Positions 12,552 through 24,040 of a stretch of 62,665 nt of DNA are shown here, piece after piece. The notes under the pieces were generated by a model. The model did not search any database. It had not been told where the DNA came from and saw only the letters and a list, made by a program, of their open reading frames with translations. The stretch is from Pezicula radicicola (Eukaryota; Ascomycota; Leotiomycetes; Helotiales; Dermateaceae), in contig PDUO01000122.1 of NCBI GenBank assembly GCA_003008705.1, positions 6,437 through 69,101 on the forward strand, given 5' to 3'. Position numbers and translations under genes: made by a program. Every line of letters begins with the position of its first letter. The first letter of the stretch is position 1.

Positions 12552-13400
12552 GGTGGTCCCGGGATCTATGATAGGGGGCTATATCTGGTAGAAATTTATG
12601 GGTATAAAAACTAGCAAGTGACCTTCGTCTTTGAAAAAAGCTACAATAATTGCAATGAAATGATTTTGAATGGAAGGCTTTTTTTTATAATAGAGATCTA
12701 CTAGTGGAGCTCCGAGTTCTCGCTTGTATCAACCCATTCTCACTGAGAAAACGAAATAGTATTATATCATTCCATTGAATTCCGACAAATAGGGGAAGCG
12801 AAGCAACGGCCCTATATCACTTGCTTCTGATAGGCTAAATGAGGCTTTCAAGGACCGGGGTGTACAAGCATTAAGAAGGTGGGTGGGGTCAGTTTTATAG
12901 GTAGACTGCTCTCTTGCATGAAACGATCGTGTCCCCTTCTGAGTAGGCTCATTGCGAATACAATATACATCTCCAAACATAATTCATTCTACTTACGCTA
13001 CAGTAGCATTAAGAACAAGGTATAATCTGCCACCCCCGCCAACTAACCTACACATGCTGCTATACGGCGAGCCTAAGGTTGTGTGCTCAACAAGGGTTAT
13101 ACTCCATCCTCGCGACGCCGAGCCAGGCGGGCTACGCTTTCCTCAGAAACGCCTTATCGCCCGCCATCGGAAGTCTCACAGTAGCATCAGCTGGGCGAAC
13201 CGTCGGAGGGGAGCGACCGGGAGCAGCTTATGAGTATAGGAATATACCTTCCTGACACCACCTGTTAAGCCCTAGACCTATTTTCTATCCCAGCAGCCTT
13301 GGTTATATACAATTTTTTTTTGCGTGTGACTGCAGAGAATTAAGGAGGGTGAGTAGAATGCCCCTACTCCAGGAAGTAGGTGAGGTGACATTCCGAGTCG
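12552..13400. other. No gene recognised
   Basis: One 93-codon open frame (12952-13233, plus) is Arg/Ser-rich and resembles no family known to me. Composition between about 13020 and 13230 is more G+C-rich than the surroundings. I found no RNA gene. Confidence 0.4.
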
Positions 13401-13862
13401 CTAACGGGCTTATAGTCCAGTGAGAAAGAATGCCTTTGTCGTATTCAAGATCCCAAGTGCTGCTGATCTTGACCGCAGTATCATTGCTATTCCAGGTTGT
13501 GGGTTGCCTCTAGTTGATTGTTGGGGGATCGAGGCGGCTTTAGCTATCCTACCCAAAAGATTTCGAATTGGTCGGAAAGGCTTTGATCTTTTCGTACGAG
13601 TACAGTACAGTGAAAGTTTGGACGATATTAAAACGTGGGAAGGTTTGCTGTTGTTTGGGAATGACCTGCTGGATCTACTTCTCGAGGTGTGTACTTTCCT
13701 TGAATGCTTGACCGTTCAAAGCTTTTCATTACTTATATCCTCTGCGTGTAGGGAAGCCGAACCATTTTCATATGCCATAGCTTAGGAGGGAGGGATTCTG
13801 CTCAAAAAGGTTCACTTTTCTTTCGACCTCACTCTGTCACTTATATTTGGTTAACTGTATAT

Positions 13863-16740
13863 AGGCTCTAAATTTAGCTTGTGCTCCAAAGGACTACTTC
13901 AAAGCTGTTCTCGACGGCATTCTGGGCATCATCTTCCTCGGTACTCCCCACAGCGCTGGCAGTGATAAGGAGACGCTGGAAAGATAGATGATTGTTGCCT
14001 GATCCGTTACTGGTAAGAAAGGAAACCTGAAGACATTTTTTCCCGCCACCGACGGTGCGAACGAGGCGTCGAACGCCTTCTAGATCTGCCATATTGTAGT
14101 TGATTTGATTTCGAGACATACAGACTCTAGATACTAGTATTATCCTCCACGCATCCGATTGTGAATAGTATAGGTGCTAGCAAAGTTATACTCGCTACGT
14201 GTTTCTAACAATTCTACCAGCTTGTAGACGAAAGCCTTTGCAAGACCTCTCTCTTTGCCCGCCGAAGAGTTGTACCAGTCCGAGTTCGCACATACAGATC
14301 TGTGCCGACTCGATATAGTAAAGCTGCCAACACATCGACTCGTTTCATTTTTCCACACCCTATTCAAATCGATAAAGAGTATATTGTCCGCTGTTGTCTA
14401 CTGTTGATATTAGTTAGAAATATACTAATAACAACTCAGAACATCCCTCAACTCCTTCCCGAACTTCAAGCATCGTATCTATAGAGATAAACGTTACGTT
14501 TCCTAAACCGCGACCCAAAGCTCGCCATGAGGACCTCGCAGCCCCACAGGGTTGTATGAGCAGCAATTCTACATCGAGTTTCTCCCACATCTCAGGTGCG
14601 TTCCACCGGTGTGACGTGATTATATAAACACTAAGCTTTCCTTAGACTACTCATATAGCACCCGATCATGGCATAGTCCAAGTTCCACGTCGTTGGAAGG
14701 GATGTTGCCGGCCCGCATTCTTCCAAGATATATTATATACCCCGAACCCGGACTTCTTTGGCCGGGCACACGAGCTCCAACAAATCAACGCACACTTGAA
14801 CCCTGGCGTCAAAGCCCCTCGACAGTATACCGTATGTGGTATAGACGGCGTAGGGAAGACAGAGCTTGTCGTGGAGTGGTTTTACCACAATAAGCATCAA
14901 TTCCAAGCCGTGTTCTAGATCGATACTGCCGAGTCCTCCTAGCTGGCTTCCAACTATGCAAAAATTGCGTCTACGCTCTAGATTCAGTCCAAAGGGCAGG
15001 CAGAAGACCTGGTTGTCAACCGAGAAATAGCTAAGGAGTGGTTTGCTAATACCAACTAACGCCTTGTGGTTGATCGTATTCGACAATGCAGATAGCATTG
15101 ACCTGCTTGCCGACTACTGGACTTTGGGGGGNNNNNNNNNNNNNNNNNNNNNNNNNNNNNNNNNNNCTGGCTGGATGGGCTTAGTTCTCGTCACGAGTAG
15201 AGATCCCCTCGCAAAGACCGTTGGAGCACTACTCATGCCTGCAGGGGCTTGACCTAGAGCCTTTCCCTGAGCCCGAAGCAATCGAGTTCGTCCGAAGAGT
15301 AACTGGTTGTATTGAAAGCGAAGCAGAACGACAGCCTTCCCTTGATATGGCACGGGAGTTAGGTTGTCTCCTATTAGCCATCGTTCACATGGCCAGTCTC
15401 GTTCGTGGTCGCTAATAGACTTTACTCCAATTCATAGAGAATTTCCAAGCTCTCAATACCCGAGTCTTCGAAAAAGGGTGGAAAACAACGCGCACACAGC
15501 TGCGCCGCTATAGAAACAGCCTAGCAACTACATGGATTTTTTTGCCGACTTAGATGAAAATACACTCAGAATTCTTCAATTCCTATCAATGCTAAGTCCG
15601 GATCGAGTGCAAGAAAAAATCTCTTCATGGACTTTCGCGGGTCCAAGCCCAGTGGGCCACACTCTATTCGAGGACGAGGATGAAATGCGAGGATGCGAAG
15701 GATGCCCACCTATCTTCATCCATAATCAAGCGCAACAAATTAAGGAGAGAACTGTTGATCCATCGTATGATTGCGCTAGAGGTCAAGGCCTACACGTTTG
15801 TGAATAATCTATACAACAACAGCTTCTATACTGCCGTCAGTCACCATCACCTACGGAATCTAGCCCTTTAATGATACCCTGGAGAACAGACACAACACAA
15901 GCCTCTAGGCAAGTTATCAAGAGGTTTTCCCACACCACACCTTGAACATATCATATCCACAAGTTCTATAATGCACATGGAAAGCAGTGGTGTGGTCCGA
16001 CCATACGTTTTTTAGCATAGAATTAGTGAAGTTGTTCCAGGAAGGCGGGGCGTAAGTAACTCGAGTAAATTCATTCATAGATACTAATAATCTAGCTATC
16101 TTCACGAGCGCGGCGACGCGGCTTTTCATTTGAGGGCAAACCATACCTGCATACCTGTAATACGTACTACAGCTGTAAGACTTACGAAAAGGTGAAGCGA
16201 GAAAACCTCCAAACCCACCTCTAAATCTTGAGCGACATATACTACACCCCTCCTCGGGGCGATTGCAAACAAGACGTCTATCGAATAACATCATCCCGCT
16301 GGACATACGTGAAAAAAGCCTTCAAGGATCGAGGAAAGCCTCATGTGAGACTGAATACTTCAAGAAGAGTATAGATATTTCCAAGGGCCTAGATAACTTC
16401 AAAATTGACATACTCGGGTTTCCAGCAGCGTACTAGATCCAGGGCCAATTGGATGAAGCGGAGGATACATTCACCAACCACTGTACTTCGAGATCGGGAA
16501 AGGGAGTTTGGAAAAAATGGACAAAAGTGTCCTACAAGTAAGAACTATCTGAAACTCTTCTCATCTGCTGGAGTTAAATGTTGTGGTTTTCATTCTTGTA
16601 GAACTGGATGTATACTCTACGGTTATGGCAACGTTAAAGCTAGCAAAGCAGAAGCCGCTAAGATGAATGGTGATATAGATCAATACCAAGCCCTTATGAG
16701 GGAAAGTTAGGACCTACATGAAGCAGCTCTCAAACAGTAG
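13863..16740 (+). pseudogene. Decayed serine-esterase/NB-ARC/TPR (NLR-like) gene
   Basis: Three modules of a fungal NLR-like protein can be read in order. Near 13870-13980, FKAVLDGILGIIFLGTPHSAG matches the DUF676/serine-esterase region. From about 14748, FFGRAHELQQINAHL then TVCGIDGVGKTELVVEW gives the NB-ARC start with a Walker A (GxxGVGKT). WLIVFDNAD near 15067 is the Walker B, followed by LVLVTSRDPLA and FPEPEAIEFVRRVTG. Near 16360-16530 a helical repeat (KSIDISKGLDN, QGQLDEAEDTF) looks like a TPR. It is broken by stops (AVF.IDTAESS.LASNY), frameshifts near 15050 and 15235, and a 35-base unknown gap. Possible further esterase sequence at 13390-13790 is too degraded to claim. Relatives act in non-self recognition and cell death (family knowledge). 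Confidence 0.75.
15132..15166. other. Assembly gap (35 unknown bases)
   Basis: A run of 35 N sits directly after a G homopolymer (GGGGGG), inside the NB-ARC fossil between the Walker B segment and LVLVTSRDP. The homopolymer suggests a sequencing or assembly break. Confidence 0.99.
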
Positions 16741-16936
16741 TTAACTATAAAGTTCTATTCTATTAAAATATAAATAATAAAGTAAACATCATCTACAGAT
16801 GTCTTAAACATTTAATTCTTTCTTATATCTATTAAGGTATAGTACCTTCATTAGTATTACTATTATACTACTCTAATAAGGTAAAGGTAGCTAAATATTC
16901 CTACGCAGAGTAAGCTTGAAAGCATTTCTTCCTACT
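16741..16936. other. A+T-rich spacer
   Basis: A short A+T-rich spacer lies between the NLR fossil and the convergent end of the next gene. It holds no gene and probably contains 3' ends. Confidence 0.5.
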
Positions 16937-18239
16937 TCAAGAACCAATTCTGCGCCGTTTCAAAGGAGGGGAGTAGAACTCAATAGCTGGTTCTCTTAAG
17001 GGCTGATTCGAACGATCCGAAAGTGGTTTCCGATTTGGGCTTCGTTCTAGAGTTTCACATAGCTTGTGAGCGTTAAGCCTATTGAAGCATATATCCTCCC
17101 GTTTTGACTGTCCTTCAGGTCCATTCTTCAAACTTGGTTGTCTAGCAGTCTTAAGAATATTTTGTACCATAGCTAGCATTATCGTAGGTGGCTTGATTGG
17201 TATGTCTTGTTGGGTGATTAAGAGATGGGAGTCAGACCGCTGATATGGATAGTCGAATTTCCTAAGGAATTGAGGTGTGACTTCGGCCGTGTAAAGAGTG
17301 AGTGATTTTCGATCAGGGGATGGCGTAAACAAACAAAGCTTTGGGGTGAATTGTTAGCTGGAACAATGACCAAATAGATATACACCTAAAACAACTTACT
17401 GATCTTGATGGCTGATCTGGGTGACTAGGCGCCAAACAAGAGCTGGACATCTGGGCCATTGTAATTATGATTGCAACAAAGTATGGATCAATTTCTGATG
17501 CCTGAGTTGGCCCAGCAGAAGAAACTGGAGCGGTGCGTCGCACACGGGAGCGTGTGCGTTTTAATGTTTGTTTTAATGTGCGCGCCGGGAAATATTGCTT
17601 GCCATGATCTTCCATCCATGTCGCATCAATGAAGGCGCACACCGGCATAGAGGTCTCTCTCTCGCGCACAAGCCATGGGCAGTATGCCTTGGCTACGACT
17701 TTCCGATTAAAGAATAGAGGTAGTCCCGTACTGCGCGAAGCTTTGTGAGCGACATCATCCTCCAGACAAAGACAGAAGAGAGTGCAAAGGGAGGGTACAT
17801 ACAGATTAGGCGTTACTGTGTATTTCCCACCGTCTTGAACGAGATTGATCAGATGGGCAAAGGCAGGCCGGATCGCATTATCCTTATGGTGTGAATGTCT
17901 CGCAAAGCCAACTCTTGTCCAAGCCGTATGAAAGTCGACATATTGTGGGCGGCTGCTGAAGGTATCGAGTCTGGGGGTGTCCGCTCCAGCGGCAGGCGTG
18001 TTTGCTTTTGCGACGGGAAGGTTGCGACAGGTACACTCAAGGAGGCGCAGGATCTCGGGGGTCCATAGGTCAGGAGGAAGGTAGAGACGTTTGGATGGGT
18101 TTGCGACCAGCAGGTATCGGAGAGAAGCTGGTTCTGGTTCGGGTTGGACGGTTGCGATGGATGATTGAGGAGGATCAGATGGGGATGGGTGGCGAGACTG
18201 AGACTGAGGAGCAGATGGTGGTGGTGGTGGAACAGTCAT
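16937..18239 (-). CDS. Conserved fungal hypothetical protein
   Basis: Two exons, 18239..17400 and 17338..16937, give about 413 residues. The 61-bp intron 17399..17339 has GTAAGT, a CTAAC branch site 15 bases before the AG, and phase 0. I chose ATG 18239 (MTVPPPPP) rather than the farther upstream in-frame ATG because the upstream stretch only translates microsatellites (HEHEHEH, TITITITI). The N-terminus is Pro/Ser-rich. A folded core begins at SLRYLLVANPSKRLYLPPDL and includes NLYVPSLCTLFCLCLEDDV and SMPVCAFIDATWMEDHGK. The end is basic (LKRRRIGS), possibly a nuclear signal. I recognise no catalytic family. It diverges from the gene at 18765 and shares its upstream region. Its frame is clean while neighbouring genes are decayed, so it is probably under selection. 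Confidence 0.75.
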
Positions 18240-18764
18240 TGAGAGGGGGGTGTATTGGCCTGTATGTGTGTGTGTCTTTGTGTCTGCTGGAGGAGAGGAG
18301 GGGAGGAGGAGGAGGAGGATGATGATGATGAGGTCAACATGTTCATGTTCATGTTCATGTTCGCGTCGCGTTTGTTCATGGCAGATCTTCGGATGTCGGA
18401 TGTCGGATGTCGGATGTTGGATGCCGGATGTTGTGCAGTACAGTGTGGCTGTGGCTGTGGTGATGGTGATGGTGATGGTGATGGTGGGGGTGGGATGTGG
18501 CACGTGTTCAAAGGCCAGCCACCCCACCCTGATTGTTGTTTGGCCACCATCAAACATAAACATGAACCAATATCAACCCATCATCAACCCATCAACCCAT
18601 CAAACATCAAACACATCTCCGCAGACTGCTGCAAACAGGACGAAAAATGGGTATATGTACCCCCCTCCCCCTAATTTTCTTCGACTGTCGCAATACATGA
18701 TCTGTGGCGTCTTCTCCCCTGCTCCCCTTCTCCCCTCTCTCCCCTCCCTTCTCCCTCCTCCAGC
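18240..18764. promoter_or_regulatory. Shared divergent promoter region packed with microsatellites
   Basis: This 525-bp region between two divergent genes contains at least five different short tandem repeats: GAG/GAT triplets (about 18290-18330), TTCATG hexamers (18340-18362), a GGATGTC heptamer (about 18390-18432), TGGTGA hexamers (about 18458-18487) and AACCCATC-type octamers (about 18566-18612). No clear TATA box is seen. It must hold the start regions of both genes. Confidence 0.65.
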
Positions 18765-20021
18765 ATGCCACCCAACAAGCCAGCCAAGTATCCGTCGACG
18801 CCCGACCAGTTCCGCAAGCGCTTTCCACAATGGCAGCAGCATACATTTCATGGCCTTGATGTAGGCCTTCGTACCGCCAGTGGCAGCACGTGGGGCCTAC
18901 GCCATCTCGAGGCCTGTGGAATTCTGCTCGGTAAGCCGGGCGACCTGAAGGTGCTTTCGAAACACCAGGCGAAGCTCTCGAACGACTTGAAAGGCAAGCT
19001 GATCTTGTATGACGAGAATCAGTTGATGCAAAAGTCTCGTTCCGAGTTGCGCAACGGTGGAGGCGTCTTCGGATCTTTTCATACGCTCTTATCGGCCGTC
19101 CTCGAGCTGCCGAAGACGGACGTAGAGCAAGCATCCGAAGCACGACCACCACGACACAGAGCTGGGACCAAGCTCGGCCCTGGCTTCGTGAGTGGTGAAG
19201 GCCTCAACCTTTCATCCCCGTCGCGCAGTTCCCAACCCTCGATTCCCTCGTCTCCCCCAGTCAGATTCAACGAGGAAGATGCCGTCGACGAGGACCAGCA
19301 CCAAGATCGCAAGAAGGATGAAGTGGTTTCGGCGAGGATGGCGACCGAATTTCTCTCTGTCATCCTCGACCTGTGTGCTGGCCAATCAGACCCTGCATGG
19401 AGGCTCATTGTGAACCCTGCGCCGACCAGATACCGAATCAACAACGAATTGCTGGACTGTGAATGTCGCGATGACGGCACCTTGGTATGGTACATCAAGG
19501 ACACTTTCGGGTGGGTCTCGTCGGGGCTGTCGTCCAACTGTCTTATCGAGGTCAAGCCGATCGCCAACAAGTGGGACGAGTCGGGTGAGGGTGTCGAGGT
19601 TGAGACCAAGCTCCTGGCGCAACACACCTGCGAGATCCTGGGTGCGCTTCTTGCCTCGGCGCAGAGAGGAGGCACGGCAGCCGAACGTTTCCAGTCACTC
19701 TCTTGTCAAGAGTAAGACTTTCTTCTCCCAACTTCCAGATCTCTAGCTAACCTGGCTCCTCTCGCTCTGTGTAGCTTCTTCCTTATCTCCGTCCAACAGA
19801 CATGCATGACCCTCCTTCACACCCATGTCACCGAAGCATATCTTGAATACTTCTTCGAGGACGAGAACAATACACAGGAATACTTGACTATTAACCGCTC
19901 TAATGTCTATCATCTCGAGAAAACGTCTGATCGGTTGGCAGCTGCGGAGATGGTTGTCGCGTTGTGCAAGTTCCTTATTCAGCAAAGAGAGAAGTCGGAG
20001 GAGCTAGGGGAGGAGAGCTAA
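18765..20021 (+). CDS. Conserved fungal hypothetical protein, possible nuclease-like core
   Basis: Two exons, 18765..19711 and 19775..20021, give about 397 residues. The 63-bp intron 19712..19774 (GTAAGA...GTGTAG, internal CTAAC) joins SCQD to FFLISVQQ. The start MPPNKPAKYPSTPDQF is the first ATG of the frame. The protein has a Ser/Pro-rich acidic middle (about residues 135-185) and a C-terminal domain. Within that domain, an Asp-containing strand (DDGTLVWYIKD) followed by CLIEVKPI recalls the D...ExK arrangement of PD-(D/E)XK nuclease-like folds. This is suggestive only. Coding G+C and uninterrupted exons indicate a living gene. It is divergent to 16937-18239, which may mean co-regulation. 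Confidence 0.78.
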
Positions 20022-22170
20022 GAGGTAGCAGATTCGTTATTTATTGTTGGATAAGAAGGTTATTTATCTGTAGACAGTAATACGTAGGCAATTTGGAGTT
20101 GTATCCTGGTTTGGAGACAATGTTAGAAATTCTTTAGGAGAAACGGGATGCTCGTTAAAGTAGAATTGGTCGGTCAGAAAAATACCCCTTTTCAGTCGCC
20201 CTGTACTTCTGGTTCAATTTAGAATTACGCAGCACAGCATTCTTATTCTAAATATATGTTCACAAGAAATTGCATCCTAACACAGATTGAATTTATTAAC
20301 AAGATCACTCATTTTTAAATAGCTCTTACCTAAGGCTGTCTACGGCAAAACCAACAGAATAGCAAGATTAATTATTTTCTAGAGAGCCAATAAGTACGAA
20401 TGAACCTTCCCCCGTCAGTATAAATAGATTATCACATTAGGGGTAAGGCATCGCCTTACCGGATACCTTCTAGCATGCTTCGTAGAGTGCACAAGATTTA
20501 TATTTGACTTGTTTACCTCGGGCAATACGAGTAATATTTCCACCAACCAGCCTCTGTTGGGGTTTCGAATTCGATACTACTGTAACTACCTCGTAGTCGT
20601 TGGAGTTTCTTTGTTAGAGCTAGATTTGAGATATATTATAAATATTTCTGATTGTTAGATGTGTTTATGTTTTTATATTCTTGATTTATGGGATTGTTAG
20701 TGTAGATTAGTTCGTCCTGTGGAAATTAGGGGGGTAGGGGGGGTGGGGAATGGTTATGTGGGAGGGATGGGTTTGGGTTTTGGGTTATTGGGCTCTAACC
20801 TAGGAAGCGATACTAGTCCTATATATGTATAATGCCCTACAAAGCGACTCTTTGCTCACACTTTCTCAACCATAGTATATACTTAATGGATATAAAGTCT
20901 CTTACAACTCTATACGTGCCACTGTCATCGAGCCTGCAACTAGTCGGGTTTTGAATATCCTTGACGTCCCATTCGATAAATCTACTCCCAACGGTATCCC
21001 TGGAGATAAATACTCTAATACTCCCAAAGGCCGACCACCCAACTTTAGTCAAATTTTGGCACCTATACTAGTACCATCACGAGCGAGCAGAATCCATTCC
21101 ATCGCCTTAAACGATACCAGAAATGCAGCCGAGGACATCATACATCGCTTCAACATTTCTACTATTAGTTGCGTTGATGATACACTTCCCACCGTAGCAC
21201 TAGCTCCTCCAGGGCCATTGCTTTATTTCCCTCCTATAGCTCCGGCTAATTCTCCAGCCAATTCGCCGCCTCACTACAAATCCCTTGATTTACTAGCTCT
21301 TAACAAGTATTTTGCGCTAAGCGGTAATTAAGTTGAGATCGACATCAACTCACTCGGAAACGGATATGATATAGCGAAATAGAAAATCTCCCTTTTCTCT
21401 AACTAGTGAGGAGGTTCGATGTTGTTGCTATAGGACAAGATAAGATTTACTCTCTCGTGGATTTTGGAAGGTGTTAATCATCTGTGGTAGACAGAAATGG
21501 TGCAAGCAAGCGTGAGCTCCCTACTTAAATAAATACAACTGATTAACTAATTCTTAATATCAGACATAAGCTATAGAAAATGAGATGCCAAATTGGCTGT
21601 GATGAAACTACAGAGGTTGACCTATAATCTCGTTGTTTATATATATCACTCTAATCTGAGGAATAGGTACCTCTCATCGCAAGACAAATATAGAAGGATC
21701 TAATAAACCCGGTGAAGTCTTTGACCTTATAATCGAGGTAGTATATACCTAGTTTTACAATTTTACACTTGTTATCATTCTAACAGCAAGTCTAGGATTC
21801 TATACCGTATATTGGTGAAGATGCTCGAGTCATTCAACTAAGTAGTTCGTCGAAGCCCAGCCCTTTTCCGTAAAGAGATTAAACTAACAACTTAGAGAAT
21901 TGGACCACCCTTTTCCGGCGGACGGATGATATAAAAAGGGTTAGTTTACCTACAACTTGAGATGGTCAGACTATTTCCTCTTATCATTCAGGGTATACTT
22001 CGTAAGTGTGACTTATGCGAGGTTTTGATTGTGACGAGGCTTATCTTTTAGAGTATATCGTGTAGCTGTAAACGAGTAATGGACTACTACAAGGTAAGTC
22101 GCTCGCTCAAATATGCTATTAAAAGAATTAAGTAACTTGTTTGTTCTAGGATGGATTTAGATACTTGGAC
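20022..22170. other. No gene recognised
   Basis: A+T-leaning DNA with scattered stops. A 126-codon open frame at 20951-21331 (plus) lacks an ATG at its reported start and resembles nothing I know. A G-rich patch (GGGGGGTAGGGGGGG) lies near 20730. Confidence 0.45.
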
Positions 22171-22349
22171 TCGAAAACAGAAGTGTACTACACTTGGTTT
22201 GTATTCTAGCCCTGTAGGATTTAAGTAGACTAAAAAGTCTTTTGGATGAGATGAGGGTTATTCGAAAATAGAAGTGCACTTGGTTTGTATTCTAGCCCCC
22301 GTGTGATTTAAGTAAACTAAAAGGTCTTTTAGATGAGATGAGGGTTATT
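22171..22349. repeat. Tandem duplication, two about 90-bp units
   Basis: Units 22171-22261 and 22262-22349 share TTGGTTTGTATTCTAGCCC and GATGAGATGAGGGTTATT. Several of their differences are transitions. Confidence 0.8.
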
Positions 22350-23280
22350 TGTGTTTAAGTAGTGTATTTTCAACGTGAGATAATGTACGTTCTATAGTTC
22401 GCTTCGTGACTAACATTTTCATAGATACTATAAATCTATTGATAGTGGATAATATACGCTTGGAAGGTGAGTAATCACCTTAGACAAAACTATACCTTAT
22501 CTACACTAAGTATGACCTAGCAAAATGGGAAGAGTATGAAGCTCAAGCAATTCGATTTAAGGCCGATAACGTGAGAGGATTGAGAGATACCGTATAGAGG
22601 AAGAGCAGCTCCAAGAGATACACAACTCTACGACTTATACTTGTTCGGCAGATGACTAGGACTCATTGACTTAAATTTCTACAACGGAGGATATAATGGA
22701 AGAAGAAACTCAGATGGATAACTATCAGTTAAGGAACTAAGTACTAGGAGGAATTTGGGAATCGTGGGTTCGGCTGTAGAGGATACATTTCGTTATACAA
22801 AAACTTCAAGTCTCTAGTTCCCATCGCGTTACAAAATTTCCTTCAAAGCAAAAGTATACTGTCGCCCTACGTGAAAGATATTCAGAGAGAGAGAGAAGAA
22901 GCATCAATAACAAATACAGTTGAACTGAGGCGAGTCTAAGTAACAGATATTTGGAGAGTTGAAATACTTCGGTAACTGAGTATAGAGATGAACCAAGCTG
23001 CTATATTCGCAGAAACAGCTTTCATGCACTTTCGGTCAATCTACTTATCGAAATTAGGGTTTCCATTCAGGCGGTATTATAAGTATCTGGAGTAGCGGAA
23101 AAGACGTCACTAATACCAGTGTGCTTCAGTAAGTTTAGTGAACGAGAAAAATAAACTGTACACCATTTCCTATTTACTGGAAAGGACGATATATTAAGTA
23201 GACTACTTTTCTTTTCTTTTATATTTGGTCATTTATTTCTAAGACTTTTCACAAGTTTGCCACTTCCATTCATTAATGCC
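22350..23280. other. No gene recognised
   Basis: Both strands show frequent stops and no domain could be read. Confidence 0.45.
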
Positions 23281-23284
23281 TATA

Positions 23285-24040
23285 TACAATCGTCAAGAGT
23301 AGCTTCGACTTAGTCGCCTGCTAACGCTTCTCGTACCTATACATCGACAACTCTGAAATCGAAATCATCCTTCAAATCACCGGTTTCCCATAACTCTAAT
23401 CCTGCTAGTTCCAATTGTTCAATCAACCTTGCTAGCCGAGGACGCTTTTCTTTGATGTGTTTTAATAACAAGTCAAGTTCTTCTTCGGAGTACTCTTTAT
23501 TTGTCCGGTTAGTTTAAATCGTGCAGAATGAGAGGAGACAAACGCTATGTCTAATAATAACTTCCCGCCAAAAATGCACAAATGCCCTTTTCATCTGTCG
23601 GCCACGGATGGCCCTCTGGGCTCGTTCTGCCTTCATCCCCGCCTACATGACTTCAAGAGTCTCTAAGACTTTAATAGTATTTAACACCGATTCCATCGTC
23701 TCCTCTATAACCGATGAGCTACTATTGTTTCTCGCTATATTGAATATTTCGTTACTTGAGGCTCGACTACAGGAACGTATGTAATTACTAGTTAAAGCCG
23801 CGTAGAACCGTCGTTGTGATTCAGGTAATGCCATCACCACTTTCAGCTGTGCGGGGTATAGTCATCATCTAAGATATATATAATTTTTGTGTTACAATGG
23901 ACCCTGTCATCCGCATCAGCCTTATCTGCGGGTATAAGCTTAAATCGTTTCGAGGATACCATCATCTTGAACCCGGCTTTACGTAATAATTCTAGATTAT
24001 ATGTTAATAGCGTTATTATATTGGTCTCACTTTCAGGCAT
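23285..24040 (-). pseudogene. Coding relic, family unknown
   Basis: The minus strand reads across stops as a coherent helical protein: MPESETNIITLLTYNLELL at 24040, RRFYAALTSNYIRSCSRAS, AERAQRAIRGRQMKRAFVHF, then EEELDLLLKHIKEKRPRL and LIEQLELAGLELWETGDL down to about 23350. Stops fall after TPHS, LEVM and FCTI. No domain is recognised. It looks like the end of a fungal accessory gene. Confidence 0.4.

Noticed and set aside
12952..13233. 93-codon G+C-rich frame and possible organelle-derived DNA
   Set aside because: Composition is suggestive but I could not match it to any organellar gene or rRNA from reading alone.
18240..18563. Upstream N-terminal extension of the 16937-18239 gene
   Set aside because: Residues are simple repeats from microsatellites (HEHEHE, TITITI). 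The internal ATG at 18239 starts the plausible protein.
18250..18864. 204-codon plus-strand open frame over the microsatellites
   Set aside because: It mainly translates GAG/GAT, TTCATG and TGGTGA repeats, overlaps the start of a real gene in another frame and shows no protein character.
20951..21331. 126-codon open frame
   Set aside because: No ATG at the reported start, no family, and surrounding DNA is non-coding; probably chance.
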